DNA from: Pseudoalteromonas sp. SMS1
GTDB taxonomy: Bacteria; Pseudomonadota; Gammaproteobacteria; Enterobacterales; Alteromonadaceae
Direction of reading: 5' to 3'
DNA length: 64,000 bases
Assembly (NCBI RefSeq): GCF_021530565.1
Contig: NZ_JAKGBI010000011.1
Location: forward strand, 1 to 64,000
Below, piece after piece: positions 8,305 to 16,963 of this stretch. The stretch's first letter is position 1, and each line of letters begins with the position of its first letter. Made by a program: the position numbers and the translations under genes. The notes beneath the pieces were generated by a model that did not search any database, had not been told where the DNA came from, and was given only the letters and a program-made list of their open reading frames with translations.

Positions 8305-9024
8305 TCAACCCACAGGCTTTCCATACACATCAAAGGTATAAACAATATCTCTGAACTTGCCACCCAATATACGAATTGTTTGATATCCATCAATAGATTC
8401 CAAGTTCGCTTGTTTGCCAAATGTTCTAGGCGCATAGCTAAATTGATAGACGCCTTGGTCATCAAACACTTTTACGTTGTTTGAGTAGCCATTTAATATA
8501 TGGACTAGACCTCTATCATCCAACGTAATTGATTTAATACCACTCAACTGTTGGGGTAATTCAATACCAAACTCGCCAAATATATTTTGTATATGTCCAT
8601 TAAAGTCGATTGTATAAATTGAGTGTGTATTCCCGCTCACGACAAAGATTCGTTGGCGCTTTTCGTCGACTGCAAAATCTTTAATATGGCCGATAACGGA
8701 TGGGACGGGTATTGCGCCGACTTGCTCACCGACGCGATTAAATATTAAAACTTCTTTTGAAAGTTCAAACAAAATATAAGCTTGATTTGCATAGCGCCTA
8801 GCGATTACGGGCTTCAATGTAACTTCTACTGGCGTATTTTGAGGGCTCGATATTAATAAAGTAGGAAACTGAGATTGTAGTTGACGTAAATCATCACCCG
8901 ACAACCTTTGAGTGTGGCGTTCTAATCTCGTTCCATTTGACTGGGCCCATAAGTACGCAGATGAAAAAAGCGAACTTGTTGCGCATACAGATACCGATGA
9001 CTTTAAAAATGAACGACGTTCCAT
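8305..9024 (-). CDS. Tat-exported beta-propeller-like protein
   Basis: A 239-residue protein with a twin-arginine type leader, MERRSFLKSSVSVCATSSLF, and an Ala-Gln cleavage site near residue 28. The mature part has repeated hydrophobic strands with Gly/Asp turns (VIGHIKDFAVDEKRQRIFVV, IYTIDFNGHI, SITLDDRGLVHIL, VKVFDDQGVYQF), a pattern like NHL or six-bladed propeller proteins. Family and function are unknown. It is the first gene of the leftward run and reads away from the kinase fusion gene across a 556-base intergenic region. Export in folded form through Tat would fit a cofactor- or metal-binding periplasmic component. Confidence 0.7.
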   Translation of the reverse strand: MERRSFLKSSVSVCATSSLFSSAYLWAQSNGTRLERHTQRLSGDDLRQLQSQFPTLLISSPQNTPVEVTLKPVIARRYANQAYILFELSKEVLIFNRVGEQVGAIPVPSVIGHIKDFAVDEKRQRIFVVSGNTHSIYTIDFNGHIQNIFGEFGIELPQQLSGIKSITLDDRGLVHILNGYSNNVKVFDDQGVYQFSYAPRTFGKQANLESIDGYQTIRILGGKFRDIVYTFDVYGKPVG

Positions 9025-9580
9025 AACTTACCCTGCATCTTCATTAAACGACCGAATCGATTATTACAAAATACAAAACAATAATAAATTACACGAGATT
9101 ACACCAAACCATATCACTATTTAATTGATGGTAAATTTATTACCCAATTAACATTTCGCAATCCATTTGGCTAAGCATACATGGCAACCCTTTTATATAC
9201 ATGGCAACAATTTACAAAATCACAACCATACAGAGTATTGGAAAAAACTTGTTTACATGCTCGATACAACCATGTATATCTAAAAAATAGTTAGCACCAC
9301 AGACGACAAGGGATTGGAGCAATATATTCAATAATTTTGAAATATAGAGCGTGTAAAATTCTTTTACTATTGCTTTTTCACCAGCTATTTAATACCAAAA
9401 TTTAGGACAATTAATGTTGCACCATTATTTCTTACTAGGTCAAAAATCGTATATTTTTTCGATGTCAAATTAAATAGAACTTGCCATCGTCATCTTTTAA
9501 AAAACGATGTAAGATCCGCACAGGCTAACAATAACAACCGTATTCTGGCAGCAGATAAATAACTCGAAGAAACAATTATC
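9025..9580. promoter_or_regulatory. Divergent promoter region, 556 bases without genes
   Basis: AT-rich spacer between the leftward surface-protein operon and the rightward kinase operon; it must hold the promoters for both. The most notable element is a perfect 12-base direct repeat, ATACATGGCAAC, at 9177-9188 and 9197-9208, spaced exactly 20 bases. I could not assign -35/-10 boxes with confidence. Confidence 0.5.
9177..9208. repeat. Tandem direct repeat ATACATGGCAAC, 20-base period
   Basis: Two identical 12-base copies start at 9177 and 9197, two helical turns apart, in the middle of the divergent intergenic region. This spacing is typical of sites for a dimeric or oligomeric regulator. 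No palindrome is present within each copy. The regulator is unknown. Confidence 0.5.
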
Positions 9581-12500
9581 ATGTCACTAACTCATTTTTC
9601 TGACCCATACATAGAAAACCGCTTCGACTCGACTCAATACGAGCTACTTTATAAAATTGGGGAAGGTGGTTTCGGCAAGGTATATAAAGCGAGAAATAAA
9701 AATACTGACCAAACTGTCGCCATTAAGTTTTTGGCGTTAGAGCCACATTTGGAAGACGCTAAAAAGAAGCGATATATTGAACGCTTTAAACGCGAAACAG
9801 CATTAAGCGGCCAATTAGAACATCCGCATATTGTTAGGCTACTTGATAAGGGACAGGTTGATGAGCACTTACTATTTGGCGTTTTTGAATATGTAGAAGG
9901 GCAATCTTTACGAGAGTATTTAATGCAAGAAGGCGCATTAGATGCTGTCAACGCGACAGATATAATGCTGCAGGTATTAGACGCATTAATTCATGCTCAT
10001 AAAAAAGGCATTATTCACCGAGATATCAAACCTGCCAACATTATGCTTTCCCAGTCAGGGGCGAAGACGCATGCCAAGATCTTAGATTTTGGTATCGGCA
10101 CACTTACTCAAGAGAACCGACACCAAGACTTTTCAACGATTACCCTAACGCAAGAAACAATCGGCACCCCTTCATACAGCGCGCCCGAGCAGCTAAGAGG
10201 TGAACCAGCCTCAGAGAAAACTGATTTGTACGTATGGGGACTGGTGCTTTTAGAGTGTTTAACAGGTATGCCAGCGGTCACAGGATCCAGTGTTGCATCG
10301 ATTTATCACAAACAGCTGAGCGATGTACATATTCCTATTCCGAGTGCACTTTTGGGCCACCCACTGTCGGGGTTATTACGTCGAGTTTTACAAAAAAATG
10401 CCACAGAGCGTGTGATTTCTGGTCAAGAGATATTTTCAGAACTCAATTTGATGAATGTCTCTAACTTAGTCGGAATTTTAGCTGATGTTCAAGCCCAACA
10501 TGGCTACGACGACAATACGGTTGTATTAAGAAATGATGACCCAAACAGTCCGCTTGCGCATGACTACACCACACTCACAGAGCGCAAACAAATTACCGTA
10601 CTGGCACTTAGGTTGAGTGCCAAACGACTCAATGATGGCGCCAAAGATTTAGATATCATAGATACACTTTTCAAATCCCAACGTAACCACTGCATTGATA
10701 TTGCCACACGATTTGGCGCATATCATGTCGGAAACCTCGCAGATACAATGCTGTTTTATTTTGGCTACCCAGTTGCCAGCGACAATGATACAAGGTTGTG
10801 TGCTCGCACCGCGCTTGAGGTAATTAGTGAGCTTTCAAAGCGCAATGCATTAATGCAAGAAGCCCACGGAATTCAGCTTAATGCACATGTTGGAATTCAT
10901 TCGGGTATTTTTGTGACATACGCAAATGCAGTGCCTGAAGGGAATGTTGCCAATACAGCAATGGCACTCGCGCGCCTTGCTGGCGAGCGCCAAATTTTGT
11001 GCTCTGCGGAGTCTCGTTCTATCTTAGAACCCTACAGCGATTTTGACTATTACGATAATATTCAAATTGGTTTATCTTTTGAGCAGCATACTATATACAA
11101 CCTCAAAGGTGAAAAACGCATAGAAGCGTTTGGTTTTATGCGTGGAACCAAAACCAACCATAAATTGATAGGTCGTCAATTAGAGTTAGATAAAACACTG
11201 TCTGTCATTAACGGGGAAAATAACACTCGCATTGCACATATCTATGGCGAAGCGGGTATTGGTAAATCTAGATTACTACAAGAAGTAAGAGACAATGCCA
11301 GTAAATACCAGCACTTAGTCGCGCAATGTTTACCGGAACACCAAAATAACGCACTCTACCCTATTCTAAATTTAGTTAGGTACCTATTTAATATAGACGC
11401 GCTGAAAAGCGAGGAAGTCGCCCAAATAATCAAAGGGCTATTAGCGTCGCATGTAGATTCTCAAGACACAGATACTATATTGCCAATTATCTTAGTTTGG
11501 CTAAACTTGGAGCTGCCAGAAGGCGTTGAGCCATCCTCTTTATCTCCTGATGTGCAAAAACAGTGGTTGTTTAATGGTTTGTCGATCCTACTGATGACAG
11601 GGTTAAATAGTATTTTTGACAATAAGCTTTATATATTCGAGGATATTCACTGGGCAGACCTAACCACGCTTGAGTTTATTCATTATTTTGCTACCCAGTT
11701 GAAAGGTGGCAATGTCATGATCAACACATCTCGACAAAAAGCGCCAGTATCACTAGCGCCACTATCTCTACTCGAAATAGAACTAAGCAAGCTAACCGCG
11801 CAAGCTACAACCGATTTCATCGAGCAGCTATTCGATTGTCAAAAAGTTTCCAGCCGAGTAAGTGATATACTTGTCAACCGAACAGATGGAATCCCATTGT
11901 TTATCGAAGAGCTTGTTGCCATGTTGAAAGAGAAGAACCTCGTTCAAGATTTCAAAGGTGTCATTAACTTTGTAAGTCCAGATAAACTAGACCAAATTCC
12001 AAGCAGTTTGAGAGAGTCATTACAACAAAAGTTCGATAACCTACTACATGCAAAAGAATCAGCCCAGCTTGCCGCGTCTATTGGTAGAGAGTTTGATTAC
12101 GATTTTCTGAGAGCGGTTTCACCACTTAGTGATGATCAACTTCAAAGCGATTTGCAAGAATTACTTCAAAAAGGGCTCATTGTTCATCAAAGAAGAGTCA
12201 AAAGCGATAGTTACATCTTTAAACATGCATTGGTGCAAAATGCAGTTTTAGATTCCCTGCAGCCAGATTCTAAAGTGCACTTATTTAGCGCTTTGGTCAA
12301 AGTGCTCGAGGAAGAAGCTTATACAGAAATTGCTAACAAAGTACCAAATGTAATGAGGGCGAAATATTATATCGGTGCAAATCAATATGAACCCGGTGTC
12401 ACGCTCATGGCTACTAGTGGAGTTGAGCATAATCAACGAGGCGCTCACTTAGAAGCATTGAATATTTTTTCACAAGCACAAAGTATTTTGGACAATGCCG

Positions 12501-13432
12501 CGCTAGATAATATTAATTTGCACGCACAGGTTCATTTGGGACTAGCAACCTCATTGTCTTCAACAAGGGGGTTTTCAGATCCTGACGTCGCTCACCACTA
12601 CAACCAGCTTTCGCAGCTTAATTTAGAAGCAGCAAATATTGAGTTACAAGTGGCTTCTTACTTTGTCAGTGTTGTATTTGGTATTGTGACCTGCCAGCAC
12701 CAACTCGCTTGCGCACCTTTAGAAAAGCTCTCAAAGATTGCTTTCTCTGACCCTGATAAAGCTTATTTACAAGCGCCTGCTTTGTTCATGCAGGGCCAAA
12801 TGGCCACAGTACAAGGAGATCCTAAACAGGGCTTAATAAAACTCAAGCAGAGCTTAGAATGTTTGGATATCGACTATAAAACTTATTATCAATCTTTGAT
12901 TTCTTATGACTTAGAAACAGCCATTTTAATCTACGGCGCACTCAATGCCTTACAAACTGGTGAAATAGCACTTTGTGATGAGTGGCTAGAAAGATCTTTA
13001 AATTTGGCAGTAGATAGTAAGCATCCACATTCCATTTCACACAGCTTAACCCGGGCTGCTCAGGTCGCAATTTTACGCGATTGTCCAAAGGAAGCTTTAA
13101 ATTATTCAGAGCGAGCGTTAGCCATTTCAGAACAATATGGTTATCAACTCTGGATTGCATTTGCTAAATGCTTCAAAGGGTGGGCCATTGCCAAAGTTCA
13201 AAAAGATGCCGAAAGTCTTGAATTATTTAATCAGGGTACTGGCTTTTTAGATGCGGTTGGCCTTAAGTCTCACAAAGCTTGGCTGACTACTTTACTCGCA
13301 GATATACACCACACATGTGGCCAATCCGATCTCGCAAAAGAAAAGCTACAACAAGCAGAAACTGAATTCGAACAGCTCGATGAAGCACTCTACTTTGAAG
13401 AGTTTACGAAGCTACACCGTCAAATAATTTAG
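9581..13432 (+). CDS. Serine/threonine kinase-cyclase-ATPase-TPR fusion (TOMM-type kinase/cyclase)
   Basis: A 1283-residue cytoplasmic fusion. Residues 20-285 are a complete Ser/Thr kinase: GEGGFGKV, VAIK (Lys49), HRDIKPAN (146-153), DFG (169-171) and APEQ (about 201). Residues about 330-510 are a class III cyclase homology domain, but the usual first metal Asp is missing (ITVLALRLSAKR instead of a VLFADLVG-type strand); the later VGNLADTMLFYFGYP keeps an Asp. Residues about 540-900 are an AAA/STAND-type ATPase with Walker A GEAGIGKS and Walker B IFEDIHWAD. The rest is helical with TPR-like repeats. Order and size resemble TIGR03903, the kinase/cyclase fusion found with TOMM clusters. It is probably a signal-transduction switch; a YcaO cyclodehydratase is absent from the window. 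Confidence 0.88.
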   Translation: MSLTHFSDPYIENRFDSTQYELLYKIGEGGFGKVYKARNKNTDQTVAIKFLALEPHLEDAKKKRYIERFKRETALSGQLEHPHIVRLLDKGQVDEHLLFGVFEYVEGQSLREYLMQEGALDAVNATDIMLQVLDALIHAHKKGIIHRDIKPANIMLSQSGAKTHAKILDFGIGTLTQENRHQDFSTITLTQETIGTPSYSAPEQLRGEPASEKTDLYVWGLVLLECLTGMPAVTGSSVASIYHKQLSDVHIPIPSALLGHPLSGLLRRVLQKNATERVISGQEIFSELNLMNVSNLVGILADVQAQHGYDDNTVVLRNDDPNSPLAHDYTTLTERKQITVLALRLSAKRLNDGAKDLDIIDTLFKSQRNHCIDIATRFGAYHVGNLADTMLFYFGYPVASDNDTRLCARTALEVISELSKRNALMQEAHGIQLNAHVGIHSGIFVTYANAVPEGNVANTAMALARLAGERQILCSAESRSILEPYSDFDYYDNIQIGLSFEQHTIYNLKGEKRIEAFGFMRGTKTNHKLIGRQLELDKTLSVINGENNTRIAHIYGEAGIGKSRLLQEVRDNASKYQHLVAQCLPEHQNNALYPILNLVRYLFNIDALKSEEVAQIIKGLLASHVDSQDTDTILPIILVWLNLELPEGVEPSSLSPDVQKQWLFNGLSILLMTGLNSIFDNKLYIFEDIHWADLTTLEFIHYFATQLKGGNVMINTSRQKAPVSLAPLSLLEIELSKLTAQATTDFIEQLFDCQKVSSRVSDILVNRTDGIPLFIEELVAMLKEKNLVQDFKGVINFVSPDKLDQIPSSLRESLQQKFDNLLHAKESAQLAASIGREFDYDFLRAVSPLSDDQLQSDLQELLQKGLIVHQRRVKSDSYIFKHALVQNAVLDSLQPDSKVHLFSALVKVLEEEAYTEIANKVPNVMRAKYYIGANQYEPGVTLMATSGVEHNQRGAHLEALNIFSQAQSILDNAALDNINLHAQVHLGLATSLSSTRGFSDPDVAHHYNQLSQLNLEAANIELQVASYFVSVVFGIVTCQHQLACAPLEKLSKIAFSDPDKAYLQAPALFMQGQMATVQGDPKQGLIKLKQSLECLDIDYKTYYQSLISYDLETAILIYGALNALQTGEIALCDEWLERSLNLAVDSKHPHSISHSLTRAAQVAILRDCPKEALNYSERALAISEQYGYQLWIAFAKCFKGWAIAKVQKDAESLELFNQGTGFLDAVGLKSHKAWLTTLLADIHHTCGQSDLAKEKLQQAETEFEQLDEALYFEEFTKLHRQII

Positions 13433-13442
13433 CAGGGATTTC

Positions 13443-14930
13443 ATGAACAACCTAATAAGAAGCGCCTTTGCTGCGTGTGCCTTTTTGTCTTTGAATGTGG
13501 CCGCTTTTGTCCAAAACAGTACCGTCACAGAATTGCAAAATGAGATATCAAATTTAAAACAAAGTAGTCAAAGCCGGTTTGCTCATTATGAGCATACCAA
13601 TGCACAGTCCAGATTCCCAAACGTGAGCCGTCAATTCATCTGTCCTTACGGCGACGGGCAGAAGTTATATGACCTCATTAATACTTATAATCAAAAACTA
13701 AATGACATCAATGATCTGGCAACACAAACCCAAGTTGTTGAACAGTTGCGTCAATTTGAGCGTGAAATTATGGAAATTTCCGCTTGGGACTTATTTCTTT
13801 CTGCAAACAGAAACATCAATGCTTCAACGACTGATTTAGCTGGCGTTTTAAAACACGATAAAAACTATGTGCCGCAATGGGGCGCATGGCTACATGACCA
13901 CAAAAATAACGAACAACTCATTGATAAAACTACGCTACAGCTAACAGAACAAGCAATTGCTGATAACAAGTGGATATGTGAAGGTGACTGCCTTTCTAAT
14001 GAACTTGATCTAGAGTTGTTCTCAAAAGAGTCAAAAGTGCTGGGTGGAGGCGTCTTGGTCGATCAAGCTGGTAACCCCGTGTTTTATGAAAGCCGCGCAA
14101 ATGGGCTGCTATACCAGAATTTACAAGAGGGAAATCAATACAGTGTCCCTATGTTTTTCCCTTTAGGCCAATGTACAGAGTTCATTGATATCGGTTTGCA
14201 AGTAGATGGTGTAGTTGGAAAAAAACAAAACATTGAACCAGTACTAACGGTCAAGCTCGCTTGGAAAATATTGACTAATAAAGATGATGAAGACAGGTAC
14301 TTCACCATCGATAATGTGTCTGTAAATATGGCCGGCAAGGCTCATAAAGTGACACTGGGCATGGTGGGAATGCATGTCGCAATAAAAGAACAAAGACAAG
14401 TGCAGTGGCGCTGGACTACTTTCGAACATATAGACAATCTGTACGAGCCAGATCAAGGTAGTACTAAAACGCCCAGTTTCTACAACCCTAAATGTACTGA
14501 CTGCTGTGAAAATATGCTGCCGGCTGATTCAACTCAACCAGCCCAATTAACGCGAATCGAACCGCTGCAACCTTCAACCATATCTCTAAACGAACGGGTT
14601 CAAAAGTTACTTGGAAAATATGACTCTAAATTACAGTATTACAAGTTGGTTGAGACTCAATATACCAGCTTAGTCGCACCATCGATCACTAAGTTCTATT
14701 TAGAGCGCACTCCGAATGACGCTAGAAACGCAGTGTTGGAACCATTTGTCGTACCTTCAAAGCCTTCATGTAACAACATTAGCAAATACATCGTCCCGAT
14801 TCATTATCCAACAACGGGCTGTATGGGGTGTCATAAATATGCAGAATATAAATCTAAAAGTGGGAAGCTTTTAAACGCTGACTTTACTTTCATTCAACCA
14901 TTAAACCTAACAAAGGAAACGAAAAAATGA
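13443..14930 (+). CDS. Exported haem-motif (CxxCH) protein, paralog of the gene at 16947
   Basis: A 495-residue protein with a signal peptide (LIRSAFAACAFLSLNVAAF) and AGGGA ahead of the ATG, ten bases after the kinase fusion stop. Near the C terminus, GCMGCHKYAEY gives one CxxCH c-type haem site; a Cys-rich CTDCCENM lies about residue 355. The central part shares a pattern with the gene at 16947: VLTVKLAWKIL, LGMVGMHVA and W.W.TFEHIDN. Family name is not known to me. It is probably periplasmic, with a role in electron transfer or haem-based sensing. Its stop overlaps the start of the next gene (ATGA), so the two are coupled. Confidence 0.7.
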   Translation: MNNLIRSAFAACAFLSLNVAAFVQNSTVTELQNEISNLKQSSQSRFAHYEHTNAQSRFPNVSRQFICPYGDGQKLYDLINTYNQKLNDINDLATQTQVVEQLRQFEREIMEISAWDLFLSANRNINASTTDLAGVLKHDKNYVPQWGAWLHDHKNNEQLIDKTTLQLTEQAIADNKWICEGDCLSNELDLELFSKESKVLGGGVLVDQAGNPVFYESRANGLLYQNLQEGNQYSVPMFFPLGQCTEFIDIGLQVDGVVGKKQNIEPVLTVKLAWKILTNKDDEDRYFTIDNVSVNMAGKAHKVTLGMVGMHVAIKEQRQVQWRWTTFEHIDNLYEPDQGSTKTPSFYNPKCTDCCENMLPADSTQPAQLTRIEPLQPSTISLNERVQKLLGKYDSKLQYYKLVETQYTSLVAPSITKFYLERTPNDARNAVLEPFVVPSKPSCNNISKYIVPIHYPTTGCMGCHKYAEYKSKSGKLLNADFTFIQPLNLTKETKK

Positions 14931-15172
14931 GCAACAATAATGTCGACTTCGCTTATGCGGTTATTCACAATATTGACAATGCGACTGAAGACTTCAAAGC
15001 AAAGCCTGAAATTTTGATGGCAAAGTTTGAACTTGAAGACGATGCAAAAGCTAAACTGCGTGAAATTGGCCTAGCTTGGAGTAACGGTCAAACTGAAGCA
15101 GTTGCGCAAGGTTGGCAAGAATTTGCTTCTGAGTTCATCGGTCCAGAATTAACAGCGTCTATGCGTTGGTAG
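14927..15172 (+). CDS. Small acidic protein of 81 residues, unknown; possible peptide substrate
   Basis: It starts with an ATG overlapping the previous stop by four bases, with AAAGGAAA upstream. There is no signal peptide, no Cys, and many Glu, Asp, Ala and Lys; it is mostly helical and ends ELTASMRW. A stretch around residues 19-50 (ATEDFKAKPEILMAKF, then LREIGLAW) is loosely like the leader regions of nitrile-hydratase-type or TOMM precursor peptides, but the resemblance is weak and there is no Cys/Ser-rich core. Position inside a kinase/cyclase operon makes a precursor or regulatory partner possible. Otherwise unknown. Confidence 0.7.
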   Translation: MSNNNVDFAYAVIHNIDNATEDFKAKPEILMAKFELEDDAKAKLREIGLAWSNGQTEAVAQGWQEFASEFIGPELTASMRW

Positions 15173-15192
15173 AAAATTAGGTGGTAAGTAAA

Positions 15193-16119
15193 GTGTCAAA
15201 TGTTTCGAATAATGTAACTCTCGTTTTGGAAAACTTAGGATATTCACCTGATGCAATATCCAGCGTACTTGAAACTGTGAAAAACAGCAGACAACTGCCA
15301 ACAAGTGTCTATTTAGAAACAAGATTAGATGGCTCCGAAACTATTGACGTGACCACCTGCCACCATTTCAGCCAAGACTGGTCAGAATCCATGATAGATT
15401 CTGACCTTATTGAAAGTTTAAATTCACTACCGATCAAACATCGTCCTACACATATATGGCTTGAATACGATGAAGCTCAGCTTAGTCTCCAGAGCCCGGG
15501 TGTACATTTAACACCTTATAAAGATAACCTAGACTGTCTGGCCGCACTTTATGAAATTCTATTTAGAAGCCCTGAATCGTCACCTATTTTTGATATAGAA
15601 CTTGTTAACTCAACAGCCAAAATAAGACATATATCAAAGCTGGTTAGAGCGGGAAAATCACACCTAAAAATGCATGTGAAAACGACCACAGCACAACTTA
15701 ATCAGATTTTATTTTCTCTGGGCTGGCACGGTGACTATGCGCAACTAGAGCGTGTTATTAGTAACTTAGAAAGTCTTGAGCCGGCTATTTTACAACACTG
15801 TATATATGCTGATCTGGCATTTTGTGGGGATGAATTAAGCCCTCGGTTAGGGTTGTACTTGTCGAATAAAGAATACCCGCAAATGAGTAACCAACAAATG
15901 TATGACACATTTATTGCGCTTGCTGACAAGTTCCCTCATGACAAAAGCACGCATGCAAAATTTGTAAAATTACTCAATGACACCAATCGACATGAATTTA
16001 TTTGTGATTATAAACTCATGTTAGACGACCAAATCGAGCAAAAAGCCTATTTTTGTATTCAAAAAGACACGCAACAAGAGGTATCTGTGTTTGCTGATTT
16101 ACTCAAAAATGCGCTTTAA
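15193..16119 (+). CDS. Conserved hypothetical cytoplasmic protein
   Basis: About 308 residues. The GTG at 15193 is preferred because AGGTGG lies eight bases before it; the frame could start at 15181, inside that site. No signal peptide or membrane segment. The C-terminal third contains LAFCGDELSPRLGLYL, then a helical stretch and CDYKLMLDDQIEQKAYF. This order (PRLGL..., a later H/K strand, then a KAY strand) reminds me of an uncharacterised family that occurs near RiPP clusters, but I cannot confirm it. It sits 20 bases after the 81-residue gene and may act with it. Confidence 0.65.
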   Translation: MSNVSNNVTLVLENLGYSPDAISSVLETVKNSRQLPTSVYLETRLDGSETIDVTTCHHFSQDWSESMIDSDLIESLNSLPIKHRPTHIWLEYDEAQLSLQSPGVHLTPYKDNLDCLAALYEILFRSPESSPIFDIELVNSTAKIRHISKLVRAGKSHLKMHVKTTTAQLNQILFSLGWHGDYAQLERVISNLESLEPAILQHCIYADLAFCGDELSPRLGLYLSNKEYPQMSNQQMYDTFIALADKFPHDKSTHAKFVKLLNDTNRHEFICDYKLMLDDQIEQKAYFCIQKDTQQEVSVFADLLKNAL

Positions 16120-16285
16120 CATTTCTTGCAAGCCATTGTGAGCACATATTAACTATTTCATTCACTCGATTGGTGACGTCGTGGTGGGTACACATTGACA
16201 CCATCAAAAAATAGGGCAAAGATTAACCTCAAGCAGTTATTAACAATAGCAACACCCCGAAAAAAGAATGTATAAGGATATAAAC

Positions 16286-16963
16286 ATGAAATTCAAACAC
16301 CTCGCGTTTGGTCTATCTGCACTGTTGGCAAGCCACTTAGCTATTTCACATGAACAAATGGGCATAACGCAAAGCAATAAGCTTGGCCTGATGCAGTTAC
16401 TTTACAACCAATCAGCTATTCCAGAATTGAGAAAATCTACAAACGAGTTGTATAGCAAGTTAAACTCCGATAAAGATGTAGCAAATCACTTACTTGTTGA
16501 CTACTACATGCCATATTCGGCGTATTCGGCACATGATCAAAATGCAGGGATTGATGAGAGCTACGGAAAATTTCTCGTAAAAATCAGCGGTCATAAAGAC
16601 GCTGAACACCATGTTAGCGAGCACCTTGGGAAGGTGGCTTTCTCCACCGCTCTGTCTTCTAAAACAGCTTCAAATACCATATTTAACATGGATGTCGCTG
16701 ATTATGGACCTGACTTAGACAATGGGCAAAGGAAAGCACTCGTATTTGCACTTTGGGAGTTATCTTTCAACGATGAACTACGTGGTCGATTATTGAAGAC
16801 TGAAGGAACTTCAAATAAGGCTACGTTATTATCTACGATAGAAGTAAATGGCTACTCTTTGGACTCAACATCTTCGTCTTGGATAGCACAACAACTGCAT
16901 ACGGGGTCTAAGGGTCAATTAGAAAACTTCCTAGGTTACAATTTATATGCTGCAACTTGGTAG
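16286..16963 (+). CDS. Exported hypothetical protein
   Basis: About 225 residues. AAGGA is seven bases before the ATG at 16286; the frame is open six codons further but without a site. Signal peptide MKFKHLAFGLSALLASHLAISHE. The mature part is His-rich in places (SGHKDAEHHVSEHLGKVAF) and otherwise mostly helical, with a Trp-containing helix LVFALWELSFNDELRGRLL and end YNLYAATW. No known family recognised. The next gene starts inside its last codons (17-base overlap), so it belongs with the second CxxCH protein. Confidence 0.7.
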   Translation: MKFKHLAFGLSALLASHLAISHEQMGITQSNKLGLMQLLYNQSAIPELRKSTNELYSKLNSDKDVANHLLVDYYMPYSAYSAHDQNAGIDESYGKFLVKISGHKDAEHHVSEHLGKVAFSTALSSKTASNTIFNMDVADYGPDLDNGQRKALVFALWELSFNDELRGRLLKTEGTSNKATLLSTIEVNGYSLDSTSSSWIAQQLHTGSKGQLENFLGYNLYAATW

